A stretch of 64,000 bases of DNA. It comes from Kineosporia babensis. Its GTDB lineage: Bacteria > Actinomycetota > Actinomycetes > Actinomycetales > Kineosporiaceae. Position 1 is the stretch's first letter, and each line of letters opens with the position of its first letter. The notes beneath the pieces are model-generated. The model searched no databases. It was given only the letters and a program-made list of their open reading frames with translations, and was not told where the DNA came from. This document shows, in pieces, positions 44,455 through 53,275 of this stretch. The DNA lies in NCBI RefSeq assembly GCF_021129305.1, contig NZ_JAJOMB010000011.1, positions 1-64,000 on the forward strand, in the 5' to 3' direction. Position numbers and translations under genes: made by a program.

Positions 44455-45636
44455 TTAAGCAGGGACGACCTGTCCGCTGGGGAGGACACGCTGCCGGGCG
44501 CCGGCGAAAGCGGCTGCGATCAGCCCGGCCGCTGCCAGGATCAGGGCCAGCCCGCCGATCGCCGACGGCACGTCCGAGGTCAGGGCGTAGGCGCCGGTGG
44601 CGGTGGTGACGGCGCCGCAAACTCCATACGCAACAGCCGCATACGCTGAAGCAGCTCTACCTTGGCGACCTGCGCGGAGCCCGTGGGTAACGGTGGCCAG
44701 GCCCAGGCTGTAGGCCGGTCCTTGGCCCAGGCCGCAGACCACCGCGCCGACGAGCAGCCAGCCGATCGCCCCGGCCTCCAACGCCGCCGCGATCATCACC
44801 AGGCCGGTCACCAGCGGGATCGACAGCTGCCAGGCGCGCAGCCAGAGCAGGTAGCGGCGGCAGGCCAGCTGCGCCAGCCACGCCGTGGCCAGGAAGACCC
44901 CGCCCGGGAGAACGGCCTCCAGCAAGGAGATCTCCGGCAGGACCTCGCGCAGGGCGGCCGGGACCAGGGCCAGGACGACGCCGGCGGTGCTCCAGGCCAT
45001 GGCGCCGAGAACCAGTCCGGCCCGGCGGTGCCTGCGCAGGTAGCCGGGCACTGTGCTGGGTTGCGCCTGCGGTTCGGTCGCCGTTGCGGAGCTACGCCGC
45101 GCGGCCAGCACCACGGCCGCGCCAACGCCCAGGGTGATCAGGAGGTGAGCGGCGAAGACGGTGAGCTGGGGCGCGGGCAGCACGGAGCCGAACAGCCCGC
45201 CGCCGACATTGCCCAGCAGAGAACCGATCACAGCGCCCGAGGCGACGGTGGTGCGGGCTCGTTCGCCCAGACCGGCCAGGGCCAGGGTGGCGGCCGATCC
45301 GGTGGCCAGGCCCACGCTCACTCCGGCAACCAGCCGGCCGGTCAGAAGGGTGGCGTAGGAGGTGGCGCCGAGCATCATCAGCAGATCGGAGACGGCGCAC
45401 AGAGCCAGCGCGGCAACCAGCGTTCGGTGGGGTGAAGGCGGCCGGGAGCTGAGCATCACCGCCAGCAGAGTGATCACCAGGGCCAGCAGGTAGACGCTGA
45501 ACATCACCGACTGGGCCAGCGGGGTGAGCCCGTAGTGCGCGGTGTAGAGCGGCACCAGCGGGTTGGGCAGGTTCACCCCGACCAGGACCACGCAGAACCC
45601 CGCGATCGCCAGTACCCCCGAGCCCCGACCTGGCAC
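44455..45636 (-). CDS. MFS transporter
   Basis: The 393-residue protein has about twelve membrane helices in two six-helix halves. A short central loop with QAQPSTVPG separates them. The N-terminal NLPNPLVPLYTAHYGL and LTGRLVAGVSVGL segments fit the MFS sugar/drug-proton fold. The GTG at 45636 has AGGGAG upstream. It diverges from the Lrp regulator, which may control it. The substrate is unknown. Confidence 0.85.
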   Translation of the reverse strand: MPGRGSGVLAIAGFCVVLVGVNLPNPLVPLYTAHYGLTPLAQSVMFSVYLLALVITLLAVMLSSRPPSPHRTLVAALALCAVSDLLMMLGATSYATLLTGRLVAGVSVGLATGSAATLALAGLGERARTTVASGAVIGSLLGNVGGGLFGSVLPAPQLTVFAAHLLITLGVGAAVVLAARRSSATATEPQAQPSTVPGYLRRHRRAGLVLGAMAWSTAGVVLALVPAALREVLPEISLLEAVLPGGVFLATAWLAQLACRRYLLWLRAWQLSIPLVTGLVMIAAALEAGAIGWLLVGAVVCGLGQGPAYSLGLATVTHGLRAGRQGRAASAYAAVAYGVCGAVTTATGAYALTSDVPSAIGGLALILAAAGLIAAAFAGARQRVLPSGQVVPA

Positions 45637-45792
45637 TTCTGCTGCTCCCTGCGCTGTGGTGGCGATGCGCAGGCCAGTGTCGGGAGCCCGGACGCAACGA
45701 TCAAGACTTTGCCGCCGAAGTGGTCGATCTGTTCAACTGACCATGCCATCAACCGGTGCAATTGATCATCCCGACCATCCGGAGGACCTCGC

Positions 45793-46242
45793 GTGATCGA
45801 CTCGATCGACCGGCGCATCCTGCGTCTTCTCGACCGTGTTCCGCGGGCCACCGTGCAGTACGTGGCCGAGCACCTGAGCATCGCCCGCGGCACCGCGCAC
45901 TCGCACCTGAGCAAGCTGTTCGAGGGCCGGGACCTGGCGCCGGTCTCGGCCCGGCTGCACCCTTCCGCGGTCGGCCGGCCGTTGCGGGCGCTGGTGACCG
46001 CCGAGGTGGACCAGGCCAAGATCGAGGGGTTGTTCGAGGCGCTGGAGCAGATTCCGGAGGTGGTGGAGTGCACCGCCATCTCGGGCCAGAGCGACCTGTG
46101 GCTGGAGATCGTGGCCCGCGACGCCGACGACGTGTACCGGATCACCCAGCGGATCATGGAGTGCCGCGGGATCCGGCGCACGGCAACCAGTCTGGTCCTG
46201 CGGGAGATGATCCCGCGGCGCATGGCCCAGCTCCTGACCTAG
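45793..46242 (+). CDS. Lrp/AsnC-family transcriptional regulator
   Basis: The 149-residue protein has an N-terminal winged HTH (DRRILRLLDRVPRATVQYVAEHL) and a C-terminal RAM-like ligand-binding domain (about 65-145). GGAGGACCTCGC precedes the GTG. It is divergent from the MFS gene (156 bp apart) and its stop overlaps the convergent GGDEF gene by four bases. Confidence 0.88.
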   Translation: MIDSIDRRILRLLDRVPRATVQYVAEHLSIARGTAHSHLSKLFEGRDLAPVSARLHPSAVGRPLRALVTAEVDQAKIEGLFEALEQIPEVVECTAISGQSDLWLEIVARDADDVYRITQRIMECRGIRRTATSLVLREMIPRRMAQLLT

Positions 46243-47846
46243 GGGCTGACCCGGTTCCGGCCGCTGGACTTGGCGTTGTAGAGGTGCTGATCGGCCCGGG
46301 CGAGCAGGGTTTCGTAGGTGTCGCCCGGCGCCTGGGTGGCCAGTCCGGCGCTGAGGGTGATCTCCCGGCCGGGAATGACGTAGCTCCAGTCGTGCTGCTG
46401 AACGGTGCGGCGCAACTGCTCGACGATCTGGTGGGCCCGGTCGCGGTTGGGAGTGAGCAGCACCAGCAGGAACTCCTCACCGCCGAACCGGGCCGCGAAC
46501 GAGCCGCCGTCGTCGCCCGGCAGCGCCGCCTCCAGCAGCCCGGCCACCGCCTCCAGCACCCGGTCACCGGCCTCGTGCGAGTAGTCGTCGTTCACCGACT
46601 TGAAGTGGTCCAGGTCGACCAGGGCCACGCTGAGCCGGCCCGGATGCCCGGCGGTGAGCAGTTCGGTCAGCCGCTCCTGCACGTAGAGCCGGTTGCGCAG
46701 GCCGGTCAGCGGATCCCGCCGGGCCTCCTCGCGGTAGCGGGCCGCCTCTTCCCGCGCAGCCTTGGTCTCGAACAGCGTCTGGCGGATCCGGGCCTGCGCC
46801 TCACGGGTGCGCGAGAGCAGCTCCCGGTCGGCGGCGTTGAACGCCTGCAACGTTTCATAAGCGCCGCGGTAGTCGCCCAGCGCGGCCAGGATCTCGGCCT
46901 GTTCCTTGAGGATCTCGTTCTTGACCCGGGCGTACCCCTCGGCCGAGCAGGCCTTCTGGGCCTGGTTCAGGGTGGCCTGCGCCTCCTGCGGCCGGCCCAG
47001 CGAACGCTGGGCGGCGGCCAGCGTGATCAGGTAGTACGGGCCGGCGTCGGCGGTCAGGAAGTCGACCGGCAGGGCCGCCTCGACCGCGCGCTGGGCGATC
47101 TCGACCGCCGTCTGCGGATCACCGGCCAGCAGGTTGATCCGGGCGATGGTGTCCAGGCCGGCCGCGTTCAGCGGGTATCCGTAGCGGGCGCTGAACTCCG
47201 ACAGTTGCTGGGCCCCGGCCACCGCGTCGTCCACCCGGCCGTCCAGCAGCGCGCCGTAGGCCCGGTTGTTGATCACCATCAGGTGCACCGGCGGGTCCCC
47301 GACCGCCAGCTCCTCGGCGCGGGAGTACCACAGCAGCGAGTCCTCCAGGGCGCCGAGCTTGTTCAGCAGGTCGGCGGCCTTGTTCAGCACCCGGACCCGC
47401 AGCAGCCGGGGCACTTCGTCGGAGAAGGCGAGTACCGCGTCCATGATGTGCTGCAGGGCGGTGGGCTCGTCGCCCAGATCGTTGTAGACGAAGGCTTTCA
47501 GCAGCGAGGCCCGCACCCGGTTGCCGCCCGACAACGGCGTGGACCCGTCGCAGGCCTGCCGGATCAGAGTCACCGCGGCGGCGATCTCGCCCCGGCGCTG
47601 GCAGGCCTCGGCCCGGCAGAGCACGGCCCCGGCGACCACCTGGTGCGCGCCCAGCCGCTCGGCCCGGGCCTGCAGATCCTGGGCGCGCTCGCCGGCCAGG
47701 GCGGGCTCGGAGGTGACCAGCGCCAGCAGGGCGTCCAGTTCGGCCAGCAGCGGGGCGGGGTTGGCCGGACGGCTGCTCGGCTGATAGTTCGGGCGACTGC
47801 GGACCATCAGGGCGCCGGTGCTGCGGGAAGGCCGCACCTGTTTCAT
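46239..47846 (-). CDS. TPR-GGDEF diguanylate cyclase
   Basis: The 535-residue cytoplasmic protein has an N-terminal helical TPR-like array (about 30-340), a coiled region, and a C-terminal GGDEF domain. The domain contains RDPLTGLRNR, DLDHFKSVND and a catalytic RFGGEEF near residue 454. GGEEF is an active-type motif for c-di-GMP synthesis. A related degenerate protein lies at 56119. Confidence 0.9.
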   Translation of the reverse strand: MKQVRPSRSTGALMVRSRPNYQPSSRPANPAPLLAELDALLALVTSEPALAGERAQDLQARAERLGAHQVVAGAVLCRAEACQRRGEIAAAVTLIRQACDGSTPLSGGNRVRASLLKAFVYNDLGDEPTALQHIMDAVLAFSDEVPRLLRVRVLNKAADLLNKLGALEDSLLWYSRAEELAVGDPPVHLMVINNRAYGALLDGRVDDAVAGAQQLSEFSARYGYPLNAAGLDTIARINLLAGDPQTAVEIAQRAVEAALPVDFLTADAGPYYLITLAAAQRSLGRPQEAQATLNQAQKACSAEGYARVKNEILKEQAEILAALGDYRGAYETLQAFNAADRELLSRTREAQARIRQTLFETKAAREEAARYREEARRDPLTGLRNRLYVQERLTELLTAGHPGRLSVALVDLDHFKSVNDDYSHEAGDRVLEAVAGLLEAALPGDDGGSFAARFGGEEFLLVLLTPNRDRAHQIVEQLRRTVQQHDWSYVIPGREITLSAGLATQAPGDTYETLLARADQHLYNAKSSGRNRVSP

Positions 47847-48172
47847 CCAGCGCCTCCGGATAACGCTTTGTCTGCATAGGAAGCTTTCGCAACGATTGCA
47901 TAGTCTTGCAGCCCGAGCGGTGAAAGCGATAGGGATTCACCGATATGTTCTGCTCCGGCGCGTGTCCGTTCACTCACGCTGCGAACAAGGCGCTCTTGTC
48001 GTGTTCTTGAGGCCGATACAACGACTTTGAGCTTTTCGGGCCTGCACACCGTGACGATTCATTTCCGGACCGTCATCACAGCACCAATGTGGGCGACTCG
48101 ACAGGCGATTTGCCCTCATACAGTTGCCCTTTGGTTATGGATGAGCAGAATGCCTGCACTAGGGTCGCGGAC
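47847..48172. other. Divergent region between the GGDEF gene and the PBP gene
   Basis: The 326-bp region contains the promoters of both genes. The PBP start appears leaderless (see 48160). No RNA or gene is seen. Confidence 0.4.
48160..48165 (+). promoter_or_regulatory. Leaderless -10 box TAGGGT
   Basis: TAGGGT ends seven bases before the ATG at 48173, which has no ribosome site. This supports the start at 48173 over upstream ATG codons. Confidence 0.5.
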
Positions 48173-50437
48173 ATGCCGCCGAAGTCTCGCCCGCTCAACT
48201 TCCTGGGTCTGCTCGGCGCCTTCGTGGTGACGAGTCTGGTGGCCGGGGTTCTCGCCGCCGGTCTGGCCATCCCCGCGATCGGCGCGACAGGTATGGCCGC
48301 CACCACCACGATCGACGCGTTCAACGAGTTACCCACCGAAATGGTGGACACCCCGATGCCGACCAACACCAAGGTGCTGGCCGCCGACGGCTCGCTGATC
48401 GCCACCTTCTACGACGAGAACCGCGTGCCGGTGAAGCTGGAGGACATCTCGCCGTTCATGCAGACCGCGATCGTGGCGATCGAGGACGAGCGGTTCTACG
48501 AGCACGGCGGGGTGGACCCGCAGGGCCTGCTGCGCGCGGTGATGGCCAACCAGGTCTCGGGTGAGGCCTCACAGGGTGCCTCCACGCTGACCCAGCAGCT
48601 GGTCAAGAACATGCTGAAGGCCGAGGCCTACCTGGCCGGGGACACCGAGGGGTTCGAGGCCGCGCAGGAGCGCACCAACTCGCGCAAGCTGCGGGAGATC
48701 CGGCTGGCCACCGCGCTGGAGAAGCGCAAGAACAAGCAGGAGATCCTCGAGGGCTACCTGAACATCTCCTGGTTCGGCGGGCAGATCAACGGGGTCGAGG
48801 CGGCCGCCCGGTACTACTTCAACACCTCGGCCAAGAAGCTGACGCTGCCCCAGGCCGCCATGCTGGCCGGGATGATCCAGTCGCCGCCGAGCTACAACAT
48901 CTCCGACCCGGACCGGCACGAGGCCGCGATCGCCCGGCGCAACACGGTGCTGCGCAAGATGTTCGAGCAGAACATGATCGACGCCGAGACCCGCGACAAG
49001 GCGCTGAAGGCCAAGCTCGGGGCCGACATCCACCCGACCTACCAGGGCTGCGCCAACGCCGGCACCCGGGCCTACTTCTGCGACTACGTGTACAACGTGC
49101 TGACCAAGAGCCCGGACTTCAAGGCCCTCGGTGAGACCGCCGAGGAGCGCGCGATCGCGATCAAGCGCGGCGGCTACACGATCAAGACCACGCTCGACCC
49201 GAAGGTGCTCTCGGCCAGCTGGAAGGCCGTGAAGTCGGCGATCCCGCCGGACGACGACAGCCGGGTGGCCACCGCCGCGGTCACCGTCGAACCGGGCACC
49301 GGCAAGGTGCTCTCGATGACCCAGAACAAGTACTACAGCGTGGAGAAGGGCCGGCAGAACACCACGGTCAACTACTCCTCCGACTACGCCTACGGTGGCT
49401 CGTCCGGCTTCCTGACCGGCTCCACCTTCAAGCCGGTCGTGCTGGCCGCCTGGCTGAAGTCGGGCCGCAAGCTCAACGACACCATCGACGGCAGCCCGGG
49501 CAGCCTGCCGGTCAGCTCGTTCCGCGCCTGCGGGTCCAACCTGCGCAGCAGCGAGATCTGGAACTTCAGCAACGCCGGGGACGGCGGCGGCAAGGGCGGG
49601 ATGACCGCCTGGGACGCCACCGCCAACTCGGTCAACGGCGCCTACGTGCGGATGGAGCAGAAGCTCGACCTGTGCCAGGTGGCCGAGATGGCCGAGGCGC
49701 TGGGTATGCACCGCGCCGCCCCGGTCAAGGTGAACGGCGAGAACACCCAGGAGATCCCGACCACGGTGCCCTCGCTGGTCCTCGGCGTGATCAACCAGTC
49801 CCCGCTGACCATGGCCAACGCCTACGCCACGTTCGCCTCGGGCGGTAAGTACTGCAAGCCGATCGCGGTGACCTCGATCAAGGACCGCAACGGCAAGGCG
49901 GTCAAGATCCCCAAGACCAGCTGCAAGCAGACCGTTCCGGCCGACGTGGCGCACGCCGCCACCCTGGGCCTGAGCCGGGCGCTGACCAACGGCACCGCCT
50001 CCGGCACCGGCCCGCTCTCCAGCGGCCAGCCCGCCTCGGGCAAGACCGGTACCACGAACAACTCGCAGGACACCTGGTTCGTCGGCTACACCCCGCAGCT
50101 GTCCACCTCGGTCTGGGTGGGCCCGGAACTGGTGGACGGCAAGCGCAAGTACATGCAGGGCGTGCGGATCAACGGCCAGTGGCGCTCGCACGTGTACGGC
50201 GGCACGATCGCGGCGCCGACCTGGAAGAAGATCATGGAGTCGGCGCTCAAGGGCAAGAAGGTCAAGGGCTTCCCCAGCGCGAACGGCTCGCTGATCGGCC
50301 AGAAGCCGGTGCCCAAGAAAGAGCCTAAGGACGATGACCGCGGCGGCCGCGGTAACGGCGCCCGCCCCGGTGGTGGGGGCAACAACGGCGGCGGTAACGG
50401 TGGTGGCGGCAACGGTGGTGGCGGCGGGGGCCGCTGA
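48173..50437 (+). CDS. Class A penicillin-binding protein (transglycosylase/transpeptidase)
   Basis: The 754-residue protein has one N-terminal membrane helix (about 8-38). A GT51 glycosyltransferase domain (about 60-260) carries EDERFYEHGGVD with the catalytic Glu, GASTLTQQLVKN and RKLREI. A transpeptidase domain follows with SXXK in STFK near residue 416, SVN near 485 and KTG near 623. A Gly/Asn-rich tail ends the protein. It polymerises and cross-links peptidoglycan outside the membrane. Confidence 0.92.
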   Translation: MPPKSRPLNFLGLLGAFVVTSLVAGVLAAGLAIPAIGATGMAATTTIDAFNELPTEMVDTPMPTNTKVLAADGSLIATFYDENRVPVKLEDISPFMQTAIVAIEDERFYEHGGVDPQGLLRAVMANQVSGEASQGASTLTQQLVKNMLKAEAYLAGDTEGFEAAQERTNSRKLREIRLATALEKRKNKQEILEGYLNISWFGGQINGVEAAARYYFNTSAKKLTLPQAAMLAGMIQSPPSYNISDPDRHEAAIARRNTVLRKMFEQNMIDAETRDKALKAKLGADIHPTYQGCANAGTRAYFCDYVYNVLTKSPDFKALGETAEERAIAIKRGGYTIKTTLDPKVLSASWKAVKSAIPPDDDSRVATAAVTVEPGTGKVLSMTQNKYYSVEKGRQNTTVNYSSDYAYGGSSGFLTGSTFKPVVLAAWLKSGRKLNDTIDGSPGSLPVSSFRACGSNLRSSEIWNFSNAGDGGGKGGMTAWDATANSVNGAYVRMEQKLDLCQVAEMAEALGMHRAAPVKVNGENTQEIPTTVPSLVLGVINQSPLTMANAYATFASGGKYCKPIAVTSIKDRNGKAVKIPKTSCKQTVPADVAHAATLGLSRALTNGTASGTGPLSSGQPASGKTGTTNNSQDTWFVGYTPQLSTSVWVGPELVDGKRKYMQGVRINGQWRSHVYGGTIAAPTWKKIMESALKGKKVKGFPSANGSLIGQKPVPKKEPKDDDRGGRGNGARPGGGGNNGGGNGGGGNGGGGGGR

Positions 50438-50448
50438 CCGAACGGCAC

Positions 50449-50485
50449 CGCCGGCCGGACCGCGCTCTGGACGGTCCGGCCGGCG
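50449..50485 (+). terminator. Terminator of the PBP gene
   Basis: A perfect 14-bp stem (50449-50462 with 50472-50485) and 9-base loop, 12 bases past the stop. Confidence 0.75.
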
Positions 50486-50602
50486 GGCCTGAGGCTGGGT
50501 GGCCCGCCCCGGCGATGGTGGTGAACCGCCCGGTGTCACCACCACACCGGCTCACCCTCCACGGTTCGCCGCACCCAGCACGTCCATGGTGCGCGATCAC
50601 CC

Positions 50603-50642
50603 GCCGGATCCCCGCACAAGCCATCATTTGCGGGGATCCGGC
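50603..50642 (-). terminator. Terminator of the TM-effector gene
   Basis: A perfect 14-bp stem (50603-50616 with 50629-50642) with a 12-base loop, 61 bases past the leftward stop at 50703. It insulates the cyclic-nucleotide locus from the PBP gene. Confidence 0.6.
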
Positions 50643-50702
50643 CGACTCGATCAACCCGGCCCGCACCGCCGCCAGGCCGGCCGGCTCAATCCGCCCTGCC
50701 GT

Positions 50703-51314
50703 TCAGACCGGCAGGAGCAGCCACCAGACCAGGCCCGCCAGTACCGTCACCAACAACCACGACACCGCCCGCTGCACCCGCCGGTTCTTGACCGCAGCGA
50801 TCCGGCCCACTGCCTCGGCCGCCAGCCACGCCTCGTCCGTCAATGTCTGCGCTGTGGGACGCCCGAGGGGCCGTACCCGCCCACCCGCCCCGCAACCCCA
50901 GTGGTTGAACTCGGCATACGCCGCAACGATCGGGCGGAATGCCGAAAGGAGCGCGTAACTGGTCATACTCACCCCGAGCAGGACCACTGCGCTCGCGATC
51001 CACACCCGAACTGGAACCAGCCCGACCGGGCGGGGGCGCAGCACCGCGCTGTAACCCCCGGCCAGCAGGGCGATCACCGACAGATGCACCGTGAGCAACG
51101 TGCTCACCTTGGCGTCCAGCTGTTCGGTGATCCGCTGGAACGAAGCCAACGCGGCCAGCGGCGGGCCGGTTCCGTCGATCGGCTCGGCACCCGACTGAGC
51201 ACCTGGCCGAACGGCTGACCCGACACTCGTTCCGGGGTCTGCACGTTCGGGCAGCGAAACTCCGCGGTCCGGACGAGATCGGCGAAAACCGTTGACCCAA
51301 CCGATGACTGCCAT
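50703..51314 (-). CDS. Pycsar-TM-effector-like membrane protein
   Basis: The 203-residue protein has a soluble N-terminus (1-55) and the segment FQRITEQLDAKVSTLLTVH leading into helix 1 (about 71-91). Helix 2 is at about 103-125, followed by a loop with KNRRVQRAV and helix 3 (about 184-202). The DAK motif just before helix 1 and the late Lys/Arg-rich stretch before the last helix match the Pycsar effector (PycTM-type) family as I know it. The ATG at 51314 has weak GGGG upstream. The frame is open to 51956 but that part overlaps the divergent Crp gene. It is divergent from the Crp and cyclase genes. Confidence 0.6.
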   Translation of the reverse strand: MAVIGWVNGFRRSRPDRGVSLPERADPGTSVGSAVRPGAQSGAEPIDGTGPPLAALASFQRITEQLDAKVSTLLTVHLSVIALLAGGYSAVLRPRPVGLVPVRVWIASAVVLLGVSMTSYALLSAFRPIVAAYAEFNHWGCGAGGRVRPLGRPTAQTLTDEAWLAAEAVGRIAAVKNRRVQRAVSWLLVTVLAGLVWWLLLPV

Positions 51315-51513
51315 GACCCCAGGGTTGCTCAGCCGTCCCCCGAGCCCGGCGTGTTCCATCGTTTGAGGGCAAGTGCGGCTTGTGTCCTCCCGGCGACAGG
51401 CGCATTCATCCGGTCGTGGTGCATGCACGCGGCCGCCCGGCGATCTAATCTGTCGGGAGAGTTCGTTTCGCCGCGAGAAGCACCAGACTTTCAGCCAGAG
51501 GGCGCCTGCTGCC

Positions 51514-52236
51514 ATGTCGATGATGCTCGAGAACCTGATCACCACCTCCAGCCACGAATGGTCCCCGCGGAGCTTCCTGGCCAACCTGAACTCCTCGCAG
51601 CTCGAGACCTTCACCGGGGCAGGGCGGTTCCAGCAGTTCGGCAGCGGGGAGCTGCTGATCGAGGAGGGCGGGAGCGACACCTCGGTACACATCCTGCTGA
51701 ACCCGGCGGTCAAGATCACCGCGGCGATGCCCGACGGAGGCGAGGCGCTGCTGGCGGTGCGGGTGGCCGGGGACATCGTCGGTGAGCTGGCGGCGCTGGA
51801 CGGCCAGCCCCGGCTGGCCTCGGTACGTTCCTGCGCCCGAGGCGAACTGGACGTGCTCACCCTGCCCGGGCCGACGTTCCGGGAGTTGCTGGCCAAGGAC
51901 GGCCCGGTGGCGTTGTGGCTGTCCAACTCGGTCTCGGCCAAGCTGCGGGCGGCCACCCGACGGCGGATCGACTACACCGGCTTCGACTCGCACGTGCGGC
52001 TGGCCCGGGTGCTGCTCGAGCTGGCCGAGGACCACGGATACCGGCCCCGCTCCAAGGAACTGGTGATCGGGGTGAACCTGACCCAGGTGGAGCTGGGCAC
52101 GCTGGTCGGGGTCGCCGAGGCCACCGCCCAGCGGGGTCTGCGCCGGCTGCGCGAGGAGGGGCTGGTGCTGACCGACGGGCGCCGCCCGATCATCCGCGAC
52201 CTGGAAGGCCTGCAACAGGTCGCCGGCCAGGTCTGA
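51514..52236 (+). CDS. Crp/Fnr-family cyclic-nucleotide-binding regulator
   Basis: The 240-residue protein has a cNMP-binding beta-roll (about 20-120) with an intact phosphate-binding cassette: GELAALDGQPRLASV at 90-104, including the Glu91 and Arg100 that contact the cyclic nucleotide. The dimer helix and a C-terminal winged HTH follow (LTQVELGTLVGVAEATAQRG near 190-210). The ATG at 51514 follows AGAGGGCG; 51520 is possible. It sits between the divergent TM-effector-like gene and the cyclase gene and probably senses the cyclase product and controls the promoter region at 51315-51513. Confidence 0.88.
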   Translation: MSMMLENLITTSSHEWSPRSFLANLNSSQLETFTGAGRFQQFGSGELLIEEGGSDTSVHILLNPAVKITAAMPDGGEALLAVRVAGDIVGELAALDGQPRLASVRSCARGELDVLTLPGPTFRELLAKDGPVALWLSNSVSAKLRAATRRRIDYTGFDSHVRLARVLLELAEDHGYRPRSKELVIGVNLTQVELGTLVGVAEATAQRGLRRLREEGLVLTDGRRPIIRDLEGLQQVAGQV

Positions 52237-52276
52237 GCCCATCCAAGTCTGAGCCCATCCAGGTCTGAGCCGGTAC
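52229..52276 (+). repeat. Three tandem 16-bp repeats over the crp stop codon
   Basis: Units at 52229-52244, 52245-52260 and 52261-52276 share A(A/G)GTCTGAGCC; the first two differ at one base. The TGA of the crp gene lies inside the first unit, and each later unit carries another TGA. Confidence 0.8.
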
Positions 52277-52354
52277 GAGCCTGAGCTGGTAGATCCGAGC
52301 AAGCCCGATCCTGTCCGCGTCCGCAATCAGCAACCGAAACCGTCCGGAGGCCCT

Positions 52355-53275
52355 GTGACCACGCCGAGCGCTGCCCACTACTGGATCGTGGTGCTGGACA
52401 TCGAGAACTTCAGCGCCCGCAGCAATCCGCTGCAGTTCCTGCTGCGCGAGGCCATGCACCGGCTGGTCCGGACCGCGGTGCGGGACACCTACTTCGAGTG
52501 GGACGAGCTGGGAGTGAAGGACGAGGGCGACGGGATGATCCTGTTCTTCCCCACCCAGGTGCAGCCGATCCGGATCGTCAGCGGATTCGTCGACCGGCTG
52601 CACGAGGGACTGATCGAGGCCCGCAGCATCTACAGCGCCGAGCACGAGATCCGGTTCCGGGTGGCGCTGCACCACGGCATGGCCACGGCGGACGAGAGCG
52701 GCTTCCCCGGGCAGGCCACCAACACGGCCTGCCGGCTGGTGGATGCCGAACTACTGCGGACCGTGCTGACCGCGGCCGCACCAACCCCGCTGGCGGTGAT
52801 CGCCTCCGACGACTTCTACCGCACCGTGATCCGGCCCGGTGACCGTGCGGTCAAGCCCGACGAATGGGCCTGTGTGACGGTCGATCTGAAGAAGGCGCCG
52901 GGCACCCCGGCCTGGATCAACGTGCCGGGCCAGAGCACGCCGCCCGGGCTGGCGGGCAGCCCACCACCGGTGATCACGCTGCCCGCCGGGCCGGCCGAAC
53001 CAGAACAATCAGCAATGGACGCTCGGGGCACCTTGCTGGCCGATGCGGGACGGGTGGCCCGGCAGTCGGGCGACGACGGGCTGCTCTACCCGCTGGAAAT
53101 GCTCAGCGCCGAACTGAGTCGCCCGGACCCCAGCGATGCGCGGATCGTGCGCTCGCTGGCCCAGATCGCCAAGGCCTGGCCGGCACTCACCCAGGACCCC
53201 CGTCTCAACGCTGGTTTTGGTGGATTGTGCGACCTGACCACACTGAAAGACGCTGGAAAAACGGGACGACCCTAG
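52355..53275 (+). CDS. Class III nucleotide cyclase homologue (PycC-like)
   Basis: The 306-residue protein has an N-terminal class III cyclase domain (about 8-175). The first metal Asp15 is in VVLDIENFS and the second Asp59 in DEGDGMILFF. The transition-state Asn123 and Arg127 are in ATNTACRL. These residues suggest activity; whether the product is cAMP, cGMP, cCMP or cUMP cannot be read. The C-terminal 120 residues (about 185-306) are helical and unfamiliar. The GTG at 52355 has GGAGG five bases upstream. It follows the crp gene by 118 bp. Its TAG stop shares CTAG with the convergent monooxygenase stop. Confidence 0.75.
   Translation: MTTPSAAHYWIVVLDIENFSARSNPLQFLLREAMHRLVRTAVRDTYFEWDELGVKDEGDGMILFFPTQVQPIRIVSGFVDRLHEGLIEARSIYSAEHEIRFRVALHHGMATADESGFPGQATNTACRLVDAELLRTVLTAAAPTPLAVIASDDFYRTVIRPGDRAVKPDEWACVTVDLKKAPGTPAWINVPGQSTPPGLAGSPPPVITLPAGPAEPEQSAMDARGTLLADAGRVARQSGDDGLLYPLEMLSAELSRPDPSDARIVRSLAQIAKAWPALTQDPRLNAGFGGLCDLTTLKDAGKTGRP

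Noticed and set aside
45756-47879. Rightward 707-residue open frame across the Lrp and GGDEF genes
   Set aside because: It reads through two well-supported genes in wrong frames.
48569-50545. Leftward 658-residue open frame opposite the PBP gene
   Set aside because: Antisense shadow; all PBP catalytic motifs are on the plus strand.
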